Source of the DNA: Microbispora triticiradicis
GTDB taxonomy: Bacteria; Actinomycetota; Actinomycetes; Streptosporangiales; Streptosporangiaceae
DNA: 64,000 nt
Direction: 5' to 3'
NCBI GenBank assembly: GCA_003260025.2
Contig: QFZU02000047.1
Coordinates: 25,111 to 89,110, forward strand
This document shows, in pieces, positions 7,662-15,463 of the stretch; the stretch's first letter is position 1; every line of letters begins with the position of its first letter. The notes under the pieces were generated by a model. It saw nothing but the letters and a program-made list of their open reading frames with translations, was not told the origin of the DNA and did not search any database. Position numbers and translations under genes: made by a program.

Positions 7662-9104
7662 TCAGGAGAGGCGCGGGCGGCCGTCCACCCGCTGGGGCAC
7701 GCCGAGGGGGTTGCCGTCGCGCAGCTCCGGCGGGAGCAGGTCCTCCGGCCAGTCCTGGTACGCCACCGGGGTCGTCCAGCGCCTGATGGCGGCCGCGCCG
7801 ACGGAGGTGTGCGCCGGGGTGGTGGAGGCGGGCCAGGGGCCGCCGTGGTGCATCGCCCAGGAGACGGCGACCCCGGTGGGCCAGCCGTTCCAGATGAGCC
7901 GCCCGGCCAGCCGGCGCAGCACCGGCAGCAGGTCGCGGGCCTCCTCGGGCCCGGCGGCGTGCACGGTCGCGGTCAGCGACCCGGGCAGCCGCCGCAGCAC
8001 GGCGGGCAGGTCGGCGGGGTCGCGGTAGCGGACCACGATCGCCGAAGGGCCGAAGCACTCCTCCCCCAGCTCGGGCAGCCCATCCGCGAAGGCCTCCAGG
8101 CCGGCGGCGAACACCCGCGGGGTGATGCCGTCCACCTCGCCTCCGCCGGCCAGCACGGTGAGCCGCTCGGCGAGCCTGCCCGACGCCCTCAGGTAGCCCT
8201 CACGGATCTTGGCGGTCAGCATGGGCCCGCCGCTGGTCCCGGCCACCGCTTCGGCGATCGCCCGCTCGAACCCTCCCTCCGCCGGGACGAACACCAGGCC
8301 GGGGTTGGTGCAGAACTGGCCCACCCCGAGCGTCAGCGAAGCCGCGAACCCGGAGGCCACGGCGGCGGGATCGGCCGAGGGCAGCACGACGACTGGGTTG
8401 ACGCTGCCCAGCTCGCCGTAGAACGGGATGGGGTCGGGCCGCTCGTCGATCAGCTTCTGGATCGCCTTCCCGCCCGCGAGCGAGCCGGTGAAGCCGGCCG
8501 CCGTGACGAGCGGATGCCGCACCAGCGGGGCTCCCGCCTCGAAGCCGTGCACGAGCCCGAGCAGGTCCGGATCGGGCAATGCCCGCCGTACGACGGACGC
8601 GGTGAGGTCGGAGGTGCGCGGGTGACCCTCGTGCGCCTTGACCACGACCGGGCAGCCGGCCGCGAGGGCCGACACCGTGTCGCCGCCCGCCACGGAGAAC
8701 GCGAAGGGGAAGTTGCTCGCCGCGAAGACGGCGACGACGCCGAGCGGATGGTTCATCCGGCGCACGTCGGGACGCGGCGGCGTGGCGCCGGGGTCGGGGT
8801 GGTCGATGACCGCCTCGGCCCACCCGCCGTCGCGCAGGACGTCCGCGAACAGCCGGAACTGCGCGGCCGTACGCGCGACCTCCCCGCGCAGCCGCGCCTC
8901 GGGCAGGCGCGTCTCCTCCGCGGCGACCGGCCACAGCTCCTCGGCGTGCTTGAGCAGGGCGTCGGCGACGGCTTCGAGCACGGCGGCGCGCTCGGCCGCG
9001 GGGGTCGCACGCCAGGCCTCGCCCGCCGCCGCGGCCCGCGCGACCGCCTCGTCCACCGCCTCGTTCGTCGCTTCGTCTGTCGTTCCAGTTGCGGGGCCGG
9101 TCAT
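7662..9104 (-). CDS. 2-oxoglutarate semialdehyde dehydrogenase (NADP-type aldehyde dehydrogenase)
   Basis: A 480-residue aldehyde dehydrogenase. The cofactor and active-site parts are clear: FAASNFPFAFSVAGGDTVSAL, the glutamate of FYGELGSVNPVVV, the catalytic cysteine in GQFCTNPGL, and EECFGPSAIVV near the C-terminus. GELGSVNP with this spacing is characteristic of the branch that oxidises 2-oxoglutarate semialdehyde to 2-oxoglutarate. That is the last step of the galactarate/glucarate oxidative route encoded around it. The ATG at 9104 lies five bases after GGAGGG and one base after the stop of the uronate dehydrogenase gene, so the two are translationally coupled. NADP preference is a family expectation, not visible here. 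Confidence 0.93.
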   Translation of the reverse strand: MTGPATGTTDEATNEAVDEAVARAAAAGEAWRATPAAERAAVLEAVADALLKHAEELWPVAAEETRLPEARLRGEVARTAAQFRLFADVLRDGGWAEAVIDHPDPGATPPRPDVRRMNHPLGVVAVFAASNFPFAFSVAGGDTVSALAAGCPVVVKAHEGHPRTSDLTASVVRRALPDPDLLGLVHGFEAGAPLVRHPLVTAAGFTGSLAGGKAIQKLIDERPDPIPFYGELGSVNPVVVLPSADPAAVASGFAASLTLGVGQFCTNPGLVFVPAEGGFERAIAEAVAGTSGGPMLTAKIREGYLRASGRLAERLTVLAGGGEVDGITPRVFAAGLEAFADGLPELGEECFGPSAIVVRYRDPADLPAVLRRLPGSLTATVHAAGPEEARDLLPVLRRLAGRLIWNGWPTGVAVSWAMHHGGPWPASTTPAHTSVGAAAIRRWTTPVAYQDWPEDLLPPELRDGNPLGVPQRVDGRPRLS

Positions 9105-9105
9105 C

Positions 9106-9909
9106 TCATCCCTCCGCCGTGAGATTGTCGACGTCGTAGCGGGGACCGCAGAACGCCCCGCCGACCACGGAGTGCGGCAGTTCGCCGAGGTCCGGCTCGC
9201 CGTACTCGCCGACGAGCGTATCGGCGAAGACCTCGGCGTCGTCCTTCGGCTCGTAGCCGATGGCCCTGCCCTCCTCCAGCGACCACCAGCGGCGCGTGTT
9301 GGCCGACACGCCCCAGACCACGTGGAAGCCGTCGGCCGCCAGCGCCGCCTCGACCAGCCGCGCGCAGTCGTCGGGCGACAGCCACGTCGACAGCATGCGC
9401 ACGTCCCTCGGCCGCTCGAAGCAGGAGCCGATGCGCAGGCACGTGACCGCGAGGCCGTAACGGTCGTGGTAGAGGGAGCCGAGCGCCTCCTTGGCGACCT
9501 TGCTGACGCCGTAGAAGGTGTCCGGGCGCGGGAACAGGTAGTCGGGGGCCTCTCCCTCGCCGCGCGGGGCGAACCCGACGGCGTGGTTGCTGCTGGCCAG
9601 CACGACATGGCGGACCCCGGCCCGCCGCGCGGCCTCCAGCACCACGTAGGTGCCGTTGACGTTGACGTCCAGGATCTGCTCCCAGGGCCGTTCGAGGCTG
9701 TGCCCGCCCAGGTGGAGCACGGCGTCCACGCCGTCCATGGCCGCCGCCACGGCCTCCTCGTCGGTGATGCTGGCGGCCACCCCCTCCTCGCCGGGCCCCG
9801 CCTTCAGGGGCGCGACGTCGAGCAGACGCAAAACGCGCCCCTCCTTGGCCAGCCGGGGTCGCAGCAGCGTGCCGACGCCGCCCGCCGCGCCGGTGATGAG
9901 AATACGCAT
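9106..9909 (-). CDS. udh: Uronate dehydrogenase (galacturonate/glucuronate oxidation)
   Basis: A 267-residue extended short-chain dehydrogenase. The N-terminal dinucleotide-binding loop is TGAAGGVGTLL, followed by LLDVAP. The catalytic serine lies in LASSNHAVGF, where S-x-NH-x-x-G is a hallmark of uronate dehydrogenases, and the Tyr-Lys pair is in YGVSKVAKE. Family length is about 265-275 residues. The enzyme oxidises D-galacturonate or D-glucuronate at C1 with NAD to the aldaro-lactone, the entry step of this oxidative pathway. The ATG at 9909 has AGGAGGG four bases upstream. It heads a two-gene operon with the semialdehyde dehydrogenase and diverges from kdgD across a 223-base regulatory gap. 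Confidence 0.93.
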   Translation of the reverse strand: MRILITGAAGGVGTLLRPRLAKEGRVLRLLDVAPLKAGPGEEGVAASITDEEAVAAAMDGVDAVLHLGGHSLERPWEQILDVNVNGTYVVLEAARRAGVRHVVLASSNHAVGFAPRGEGEAPDYLFPRPDTFYGVSKVAKEALGSLYHDRYGLAVTCLRIGSCFERPRDVRMLSTWLSPDDCARLVEAALAADGFHVVWGVSANTRRWWSLEEGRAIGYEPKDDAEVFADTLVGEYGEPDLGELPHSVVGGAFCGPRYDVDNLTAEG

Positions 9910-9987
9910 GTGCCCTCCTGTCGGAATCTGTCCTGGTTCTGGCCCTGATATCGCTTCGCAGTTTCGCAGCAACGCCAGCGTGTTCAC

Positions 9988-10003
9988 AACAACGGGTGTT
10001 GTT
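9988..10003. promoter_or_regulatory. Inverted repeat AACAAC-N4-GTTGTT between udh and kdgD
   Basis: A perfect 6-bp inverted repeat with the GTTCACA direct repeat on both sides (9982-9988 and 10001-10007). It lies in the divergent promoter region and is a candidate operator for both transcription units. The GTTCA half-site also occurs at 5663-5667. Confidence 0.4.
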
Positions 10004-10014
10004 CACATATATGA
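10000..10014. promoter_or_regulatory. TGTTCA-N3-ATATGA motif upstream of kdgD
   Basis: Second copy of the 15-bp pattern also seen before the pectate lyase gene (5799-5813). It lies about 120 bases before the kdgD start and 90 bases before the udh start. It probably binds the same regulator; this is inferred from sequence recurrence. Confidence 0.5.
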
Positions 10015-10102
10015 CCGACGATTCCTCTCGCATGCCGTCTCCATCCTGCGTTGACTTCACAAATGGAGCCCGACTAGCGTCGAGAACAGGATCAAGGACA
10101 CT

Positions 10103-10118
10103 GTCCACGTATGTGGAC
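10103..10118. promoter_or_regulatory. Inverted repeat GTCCAC-GTAT-GTGGAC just upstream of kdgD
   Basis: Perfect 6-bp arms around GTAT, 15 bases before the kdgD start codon and just ahead of its GGGAGGG ribosome-binding site. The GTGGACG half also occurs at 5674-5680 in the lyase/transporter region. It could be a repressor site or an mRNA hairpin near the ribosome-binding site. Confidence 0.35.
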
Positions 10119-10132
10119 GGGAGGGTTGGCGG

Positions 10133-11035
10133 ATGCGTCTCGACGGCGTTCTCTTCTTTCCCGTGACACCGTTCGACTCCGGCGGCGAACTGGCCGGGGA
10201 CGTACTGGCCCGGCACGTCGCGCGCGGAGTCGCGGACGGCGCGGGCGGGGTGTTCGCGGCCTGCGGCACCGGCGAGTTCAACGCGCTGGGCATCGACGAG
10301 TACGAGCGGGTGGTGCGGATCTCCGTCGAGTCGGCGGGCGGGCGGGTCCCCGTCCTGTCCGGCGCGGGCGGGCCGCTCCCCTACGCCCGCGAGTGCGCGC
10401 GCAGGGCCGCGGCGGCCGGCGCGGACGGCCTGCTGCTGCTGCCGCCCTACCTGGTGAGCGCCCCCGCCGAGGGCCTGGTGCGCTACGTCCGTGAGGTCGC
10501 GGCGGCCACCGATCTGCCGATCATCGTCTACCAGCGGGCCAACGCCCGTTTCACGCCGGCCGCCGCGGTGGCACTGACCGAGATCGCGAACGTCGTCGGG
10601 TTCAAGGACGGCCTCGGCGACGTCGACCTCATGCAGCGCATCGTGCTCGCCGTACGGGAGGCCGCCGGCCGGGAGTTCACGTTCTTCAACGGGCTGCCGA
10701 CGGCCGAGATGACCGTGCCGGCCTACCGGGGGATCGGCGTGAACCTGTACTCCTCCGCCGTGTTCTGCTTCCTCCCCGAGGTCGCCCTGGCCTTCCACAA
10801 GGCCGTGAACGCCGGAGACGACCACCTGGTGAACCGCCTGCTGAGCCGTTTCTACCGGCCGCTGGTCGAGTTGCGCGACCTCGTGCCCGGTTACGCCGTC
10901 TCGCTGATCAAGGCGGGCGTCGCCCTGCGCGGGCTCGACGCGGGCGGAGTGCGGCCACCGCTCGTGGACGCGGCCCCCGAGCACGTCGCCCGGCTGGAGA
11001 AGCTGATCGCGGCCGGGCTGGACGTCGTCGGATGA
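10133..11035 (+). CDS. kdgD: 5-dehydro-4-deoxyglucarate dehydratase (decarboxylating), DapA superfamily
   Basis: A 300-residue class I aldolase-fold enzyme. Visible are FFPVTPFD at the N-terminus, the GTGEF loop (GTTGE in DapA), YQRANA and the Schiff-base lysine in VVGFKDGLGD. This combination is typical of KdgD enzymes, which dehydrate and decarboxylate 5-dehydro-4-deoxy-D-glucarate to 2-oxoglutarate semialdehyde. That product is the substrate of the aldehyde dehydrogenase encoded divergently. The start has GGGAGGG at good spacing. The stop overlaps the next start by ATGA, so kdgD, the dehydratase and the following unknown gene form a tightly coupled operon. The true dapA, for lysine synthesis, is separate at 17.3 kb. 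Confidence 0.93.
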   Translation: MRLDGVLFFPVTPFDSGGELAGDVLARHVARGVADGAGGVFAACGTGEFNALGIDEYERVVRISVESAGGRVPVLSGAGGPLPYARECARRAAAAGADGLLLLPPYLVSAPAEGLVRYVREVAAATDLPIIVYQRANARFTPAAAVALTEIANVVGFKDGLGDVDLMQRIVLAVREAAGREFTFFNGLPTAEMTVPAYRGIGVNLYSSAVFCFLPEVALAFHKAVNAGDDHLVNRLLSRFYRPLVELRDLVPGYAVSLIKAGVALRGLDAGGVRPPLVDAAPEHVARLEKLIAAGLDVVG

Positions 11036-12303
11036 GCGGCCGGATGAGGATTCGGGAGATCCACGTCACGCCGGTCGCCTTCCGCGACCCGCCGCTGCTC
11101 AACGCCGCCGGCGTCCACGAACCCTGGGCGCTGCGCACAGTCGTCGAGGTCGTCACCGACGAGGGGCTGACCGGCCTCGGGGAGACCTACGGCGACCTCG
11201 ACCACCTCGTACGGGTGCGGGCCGCGGCCGAGGCGCTGCGCGGTCACGACGTCTACGGCGACAACGCCATGTACGCCACGGTGGCCGGCCTCGTCGGCGC
11301 CGACGTGGTCACCGACCTGCACGGCCTGACCGGCACGTCCTCCCGGGCCAAGACCGTCGACCGGATCTTCTCCCCCTTCGAGGTCGCCTGCCTGGACATC
11401 CGCGGCAAGGCGGCGGGCCGGCCCGTCGTGGACCTGCTCGGCGGCCGGGTGCGCGACGCCGTGCCCTACAGCGCGTACCTCTTCTACAAGTGGGGCGGCC
11501 ATCCCGGCGCGCCGGAGGACGGCTTCGGCGCCGCTCTGGACCCCGAGGGCGTGGTCGAGCAGGCCCGCCTCCTGATCGGCCGGTACGGCTTCGGCTCGAT
11601 CAAACTCAAGGGCGGGGTGTTCCCGCCAGAGCAGGAGGTCGAGGCGATCCGGGCGCTGCGGGAGGCGTTCCCCGGGCATCCGCTGCGCCTCGACCCCAAC
11701 GCCGTGTGGAGCGTGGAGACCTCGATCCGGGTGGGGCGCGAACTCGACGGCCTGCTGGAATACCTGGAGGACCCCACCGAGGGCATCGAGGGCATGGCGC
11801 GGGTCGCCGCCGAGGTGCCGATGCCGCTCGCGACCAACATGTGCGTCGTCACCCCCGAGCACCTGCCTCCGGCGCTGCGTGCCGGTGCCATCGGGGTGCT
11901 GCTGACCGACCACCACTACTGGGGCGGCCTGGTGCGTTCGGCGCACATCGCCACACTGTGCGCGACCTTCGGCATCGCGCTGTCCATGCACTCCAACTCG
12001 CATCTCGGCATCAGCCTGGCCGCCATGACGCATCTCGCCGCCGCCACTCCGGCGGTCACCCACGCCTGCGACACCCACACCCCCTGGCAGGACGGGCAGG
12101 ACGTGGTCGCCCCGGGCGCGCTGCGGTTCGTGGACGGCGCGGTCCCGGTGCCGGACGGGCCGGGACTCGGGGTGGAACTCGACCGCGACGCCCTCGCAAT
12201 CATGAACGAGCAGTATGAGAAGTGCGGGGTCCGCTCCCGTGACGACACGACGTACATGAGGTCCGTCGACCCGTCCTTCTCGGCCCGGAGGCCACGCTGG
12301 TGA
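11032..12303 (+). CDS. gudD: Glucarate/galactarate dehydratase, enolase superfamily
   Basis: A 423-residue mandelate-racemase-subgroup enolase-superfamily enzyme close to the usual GudD length. Catalytic K191-L-K193 is on the second strand, the metal-binding residues begin with RLDPNAVWS and EDPTEG, and the general-base histidine is in MHSNSHLGIS near residue 325. The family dehydrates D-glucarate, and often galactarate-type epimers, to 5-dehydro-4-deoxyglucarate, the substrate of KdgD encoded just upstream. The ATG at 11032 overlaps the kdgD stop; a second ATG at 11044 is possible. The stop codon overlaps the GTG of the next gene. Substrate choice between glucarate and galactarate cannot be read from sequence; the pectate lyase context favours galactarate. 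Confidence 0.9.
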   Translation: MSGRMRIREIHVTPVAFRDPPLLNAAGVHEPWALRTVVEVVTDEGLTGLGETYGDLDHLVRVRAAAEALRGHDVYGDNAMYATVAGLVGADVVTDLHGLTGTSSRAKTVDRIFSPFEVACLDIRGKAAGRPVVDLLGGRVRDAVPYSAYLFYKWGGHPGAPEDGFGAALDPEGVVEQARLLIGRYGFGSIKLKGGVFPPEQEVEAIRALREAFPGHPLRLDPNAVWSVETSIRVGRELDGLLEYLEDPTEGIEGMARVAAEVPMPLATNMCVVTPEHLPPALRAGAIGVLLTDHHYWGGLVRSAHIATLCATFGIALSMHSNSHLGISLAAMTHLAAATPAVTHACDTHTPWQDGQDVVAPGALRFVDGAVPVPDGPGLGVELDRDALAIMNEQYEKCGVRSRDDTTYMRSVDPSFSARRPRW

Positions 12304-13469
12304 ACGTCATCTACGCCTACCCCTGGGACATCGTCGGCGACCCCGGGGCCGCCGCCCGCCTGGCGGGCCTCGGCGTCGACGCCGTCGCGCTCGCCGCGTC
12401 CTACCACACCACCCGCGCCGCGACCCCCCACCACCCGGCCCACCGGCTGGTCGACGCCCGGCACTCCGCCTGCTACGTGCCCGTACGCGAGGAGGCGTGG
12501 AAGGGCGCCCGCCTGGTGCCGGGCACGCCGTCGTGGATGGACTCGGCCGACCCGTTCGGGGAGGCCAGGGACGCCCTGCGCGCGGCGGGCCTGCCGGTGC
12601 GGGCGTGGACCGTGCTGACCCACAACACGCTGCTCGGCTCGGCCAACCCCGACATGGTCGTCACCAACGCGTTCGGGGAGAGCTATCCGTACGCGCTGTG
12701 CCCGGCGGCGGCCGACGTGCGCGACTACTGCCGCACGCTGATCCGCGAGATCGTCGAGACCGGAGACCCGGACGCGCTGATCCTGGAGGCCTGCGGCCCG
12801 CTCGGCTTCCGGCACGGCGGACACCACGAGAAGACCGACGGCGCCGACTGGTCGCCCGCGCAGGTCGCCCTGCTGTCCCTGTGCTTCTGCGCGAACTGCG
12901 TCCTGCGGTACGAGGCGGCGGGGCTGGACGTGGCCGAGGCGCGGGCGCGGGTGCGCGCGGGCGTGGACGGCCGGCCGGGCTCGGTCGAGGAGGCGCTGGG
13001 CGACCTGGCGGATCCTCTGCGCGGCGTGCGCACCGGGCTCGCGGGCGAACTGCGCGCGCTGCTGCTGGCGGAGGCCAGGGCGGCACGGCCCGGCCTGGAG
13101 GTCGCTCTGCACGCCAGCGCCGACCCGTGGGCGACCGGCCCGTTCGCGACCGTCCCCGAGGGCGTGGACGCCGACCTGCTCGTCGGCAACTGCTGGAACT
13201 CCCCCGAGGCGGACGAGGCCGGGCTGCGGGCCCTCGGCCGGCTCGGGCCGCGGGTGGGGGCGTACGTGCTGGCCCTGCCGCCGCGCCCGGCCGACGGCGG
13301 GGCGCTGACGTTCCTGGCCGAGGCGTACACCGCGGCCGGCGCCTCCGAGATCCACTGGTACCACGGCGGCCTCGCCTCCACGGCCCGCCTCGAGGCCATC
13401 GCCGAGGCGATCGGACAGCATCGGCGACGCGACGGGAGTGGCCCGACTGCCGAGGCTTCTTCGTCCTGA
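12300..13469 (+). CDS. Conserved protein of unknown function in the galacturonate operon
   Basis: A 389-residue protein that I do not recognise. The GTG start overlaps the preceding stop by four bases, so it is translated with kdgD and gudD. No signal peptide or membrane segment is visible. Strand-helix alternation (NVIYAYPWDIVGD near the start, VGAYVLALPP and SEIHWYHGG near the end) and conserved-looking acidic/aromatic patches (LILEACGPLGFRHGG) suggest an alpha/beta or barrel-like sugar enzyme. A cysteine cluster LCFCANC lies near residue 200 and might bind metal. The locus lacks an obvious aldarolactonase, so a lactone-opening or sugar-oligomer role is conceivable, but nothing in the sequence proves it. 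Confidence 0.75.
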   Translation: MNVIYAYPWDIVGDPGAAARLAGLGVDAVALAASYHTTRAATPHHPAHRLVDARHSACYVPVREEAWKGARLVPGTPSWMDSADPFGEARDALRAAGLPVRAWTVLTHNTLLGSANPDMVVTNAFGESYPYALCPAAADVRDYCRTLIREIVETGDPDALILEACGPLGFRHGGHHEKTDGADWSPAQVALLSLCFCANCVLRYEAAGLDVAEARARVRAGVDGRPGSVEEALGDLADPLRGVRTGLAGELRALLLAEARAARPGLEVALHASADPWATGPFATVPEGVDADLLVGNCWNSPEADEAGLRALGRLGPRVGAYVLALPPRPADGGALTFLAEAYTAAGASEIHWYHGGLASTARLEAIAEAIGQHRRRDGSGPTAEASSS

Positions 13470-13507
13470 TCTGTAGCTTCGAAGGACGCGACAACCTCTG
13501 CGACAGT

Positions 13508-13545
13508 GCAAGGGCACCGGCTCCTCGGTGAGGTGGTGCCCTTGC
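13508..13545 (+). terminator. Strong stem-loop after the kdgD operon
   Basis: Perfect 11-bp arms GCAAGGGCACC / GGTGCCCTTGC with a 16-base loop that can itself form a CCTC/GAGG stem. It lies 38 bases after the stop of the last operon gene. No T-run follows, as in many actinobacterial terminators. Confidence 0.6.
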
Positions 13546-13712
13546 TGCCGGCCGGCGCGAAGCGGAAAGGGCGGCCTGCTCGACGGCGCGGGATGTTTGC
13601 TCAGCCGGGAGTTTTCTCTCCGGCCGTATCGGAAATCGTCCCCACGTTCCGGTCCTGCGGCGACCACCCCGGACCGGGATCACTCGTGTCGGGTGACCGG
13701 AAGGTGGACGGC

Positions 13713-14915
13713 GTGGCGGAGACCACGGAGCGGCGGCAGCAGGCTGGACGCGCGACGGCCATGCCGAAGGCCGACGGCCTGCATGTGAGCGACGCCGAGG
13801 CACCCAGCTACGAGGTGCTCCGGCCCTATGGTCGTTCCGCAGGCGACGCCGACAGGTTTCCGGTCTACAAAGATCTCGAAGAGCACCTGCTGACGACCCA
13901 CGAGCATCCCGACCCGGTCGTCGCACACGTCATGGCCACCTGCGCCGGCTACGCCTATTCGGATGCCGAGACGGTTGCGATGATCATGGCCAGGTTGGGC
14001 CTCGAGGACAACCACTGCCGCACGATCTCGATGTCCGTCGACGGCATGCTCATCGACTCCACCGCCCATCTCGTGCAGAGCCGGAGCGGGCGGGTGGCGA
14101 TCCTGGCCTACCGCGGTACCCCGCCGTTGAACGGCATCGACTGGCTGCTGAACCTCGAAGTGGAGCCGGAACAGATCAACTACTGGTACGGCGAACCCTG
14201 CTCCGCCGTCCACGCCGGCTTCTACCGGAACGTGCGGGCCACCCGATACGAGGTGCTGGGGGCGCTGATGCGAGCCTGCCGCCCCGGCCCGGTCCGCGTG
14301 TCGCCGCATGACGGCTCGGAAGCCGACGGCGGTGACCGCGTTGTGGACGGCGCACTCGATGCGCTGTACATCACCGGCCACAGCCTCGGCGGGGCGATGG
14401 CCGCGTTGATGGGCGTCATGCTCCGGCACGAGGACAAGTTCCGGGAGTTGACCGGCCGGCTGAAGGCGATCTACACCTTCGGCCAGCCCATGGTCGGCAC
14501 ACCGCAGTTCGCCGCCGCCGCGGAGCGGGACGACTTCCTGCGCGAGAAGGTGATCCGGTACGTCTACGACAAAGATCCGGTGCCCCATCTCCCCCCGGCT
14601 TCTTCCGGTCGTTACCAGCATTTCGGGAAGGAGTACCGCTCTACGGTGCAGCGCGTTTCGAGCAGCCTGTTCGGGCTACTCGACCGCGGCGGCGGTGCCT
14701 GCCGTCCGCGTAGCGGCGACCCGAAGTATGCGCCGCTGCCTACGACGCAGATGCCCGGCCTCCTGGGGCTTGTACTCGCCAACTTGGCCTTCTTGGGGAA
14801 CAAGTTCACGCTGACCCGCTCGCTGCCGATGGTGTACTCCTTCGAGGACCATCTGCCGCAGCACTACATCTCCGCTGTGACCCCGTCCGACGTACCGAAC
14901 GAGTTCGGCGACTAG
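13713..14915 (+). CDS. Class 3 lipase-like alpha/beta hydrolase
   Basis: A 400-residue protein with a lipase (class 3) core. The nucleophile elbow GHSLGGAMAALMG lies about 220 residues in. The fold also shows VAILAYRGTPPLNGIDWLLN, VHAGFYRN before it and TFGQPMVGTPQF and YVYDKDPVPHLPP after it, the last giving the likely acid Asp. These match fungal-type class 3 lipases, which hydrolyse acylglycerols. No signal peptide is visible, so it is probably cytosolic or released by another route. The start is uncertain: the GTG at 13713 has AAGGTGG five bases upstream, while an ATG at 13761 is possible. It is a single gene convergent with the DUF402 gene; its link to the pectin locus is unclear. Confidence 0.85.
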   Translation: MAETTERRQQAGRATAMPKADGLHVSDAEAPSYEVLRPYGRSAGDADRFPVYKDLEEHLLTTHEHPDPVVAHVMATCAGYAYSDAETVAMIMARLGLEDNHCRTISMSVDGMLIDSTAHLVQSRSGRVAILAYRGTPPLNGIDWLLNLEVEPEQINYWYGEPCSAVHAGFYRNVRATRYEVLGALMRACRPGPVRVSPHDGSEADGGDRVVDGALDALYITGHSLGGAMAALMGVMLRHEDKFRELTGRLKAIYTFGQPMVGTPQFAAAAERDDFLREKVIRYVYDKDPVPHLPPASSGRYQHFGKEYRSTVQRVSSSLFGLLDRGGGACRPRSGDPKYAPLPTTQMPGLLGLVLANLAFLGNKFTLTRSLPMVYSFEDHLPQHYISAVTPSDVPNEFGD

Positions 14916-14923
14916 AGGTTCGC

Positions 14924-15421
14924 TCAGGTCACGAGGGACAGCCAGCGGTCGTGGGCGCCGTCGAACGGACCGGTCCGTTCGGTGACGGCCTCCATCAGCC
15001 AGGCGGCCGACCGCTCCGCCTGGCGGATGATCTCCTGCGGGTACGCGTACCGCACCTGGTGCTCGGCGAACTCGTCCTCGTCGTCCAGCAGCACCCGGCC
15101 GTCGCGCATCCGCAGGACGTCGAGGTCGAGGTCGGCCATGGTGATCCGGCCGCCACGCCGCACCGGCACCGTGGTGATGTCGCAGTAGATCTCCGCCTTG
15201 TGCGGCGGGGCGTTGAACGACGCCGTCCACCACGAGTCGCGCGGGAACAGCATGACGGACGGGATCTCGAAGACCGTCTCGGGCTCGTGCCCCCGCTGGG
15301 CGACGGTCCTGGCGGGGAAGCCCGCCCAGACGCCGTGCTCGTCCTCGCCGAGCAGCCGGGCGAAGTGGTGCCAGTGCAGCGCTCCGCCGTACTTGCGGTA
15401 GACGATCCTCACCTCGGACAC
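14924..15421 (-). CDS. DUF402 family protein
   Basis: A 165-residue DUF402 protein. Family features visible are the central beta-barrel segments with EIYCDITTVPVRRGGRITMADLDLDVLRM and the acidic motif LLDDEDEFAEHQVRYAYPQEI. Characterised relatives are nucleoside di- or triphosphate phosphatases that use these acidic residues with metal ions; the substrate here is unknown. The start is taken as the GTG at 15421, with no convincing ribosome-binding site, so an alternative start is possible. It ends eight bases from the convergent lipase gene and follows rnj on the same strand after a 42-base gap. Confidence 0.85.
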   Translation of the reverse strand: MSEVRIVYRKYGGALHWHHFARLLGEDEHGVWAGFPARTVAQRGHEPETVFEIPSVMLFPRDSWWTASFNAPPHKAEIYCDITTVPVRRGGRITMADLDLDVLRMRDGRVLLDDEDEFAEHQVRYAYPQEIIRQAERSAAWLMEAVTERTGPFDGAHDRWLSLVT

Positions 15422-15463
15422 GGGCGGGACGTTACGCCACGCCCGTCTCCGAGTTCAACGGGA

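Noticed and set aside
7186..8058. A 290-residue frame containing the SnoaL-like sequence with a long N-terminal extension
   Set aside because: The extra part is Arg/Pro-rich antisense-like sequence inside the aldehyde dehydrogenase gene. The SnoaL-like start at 7605 fits the family length.
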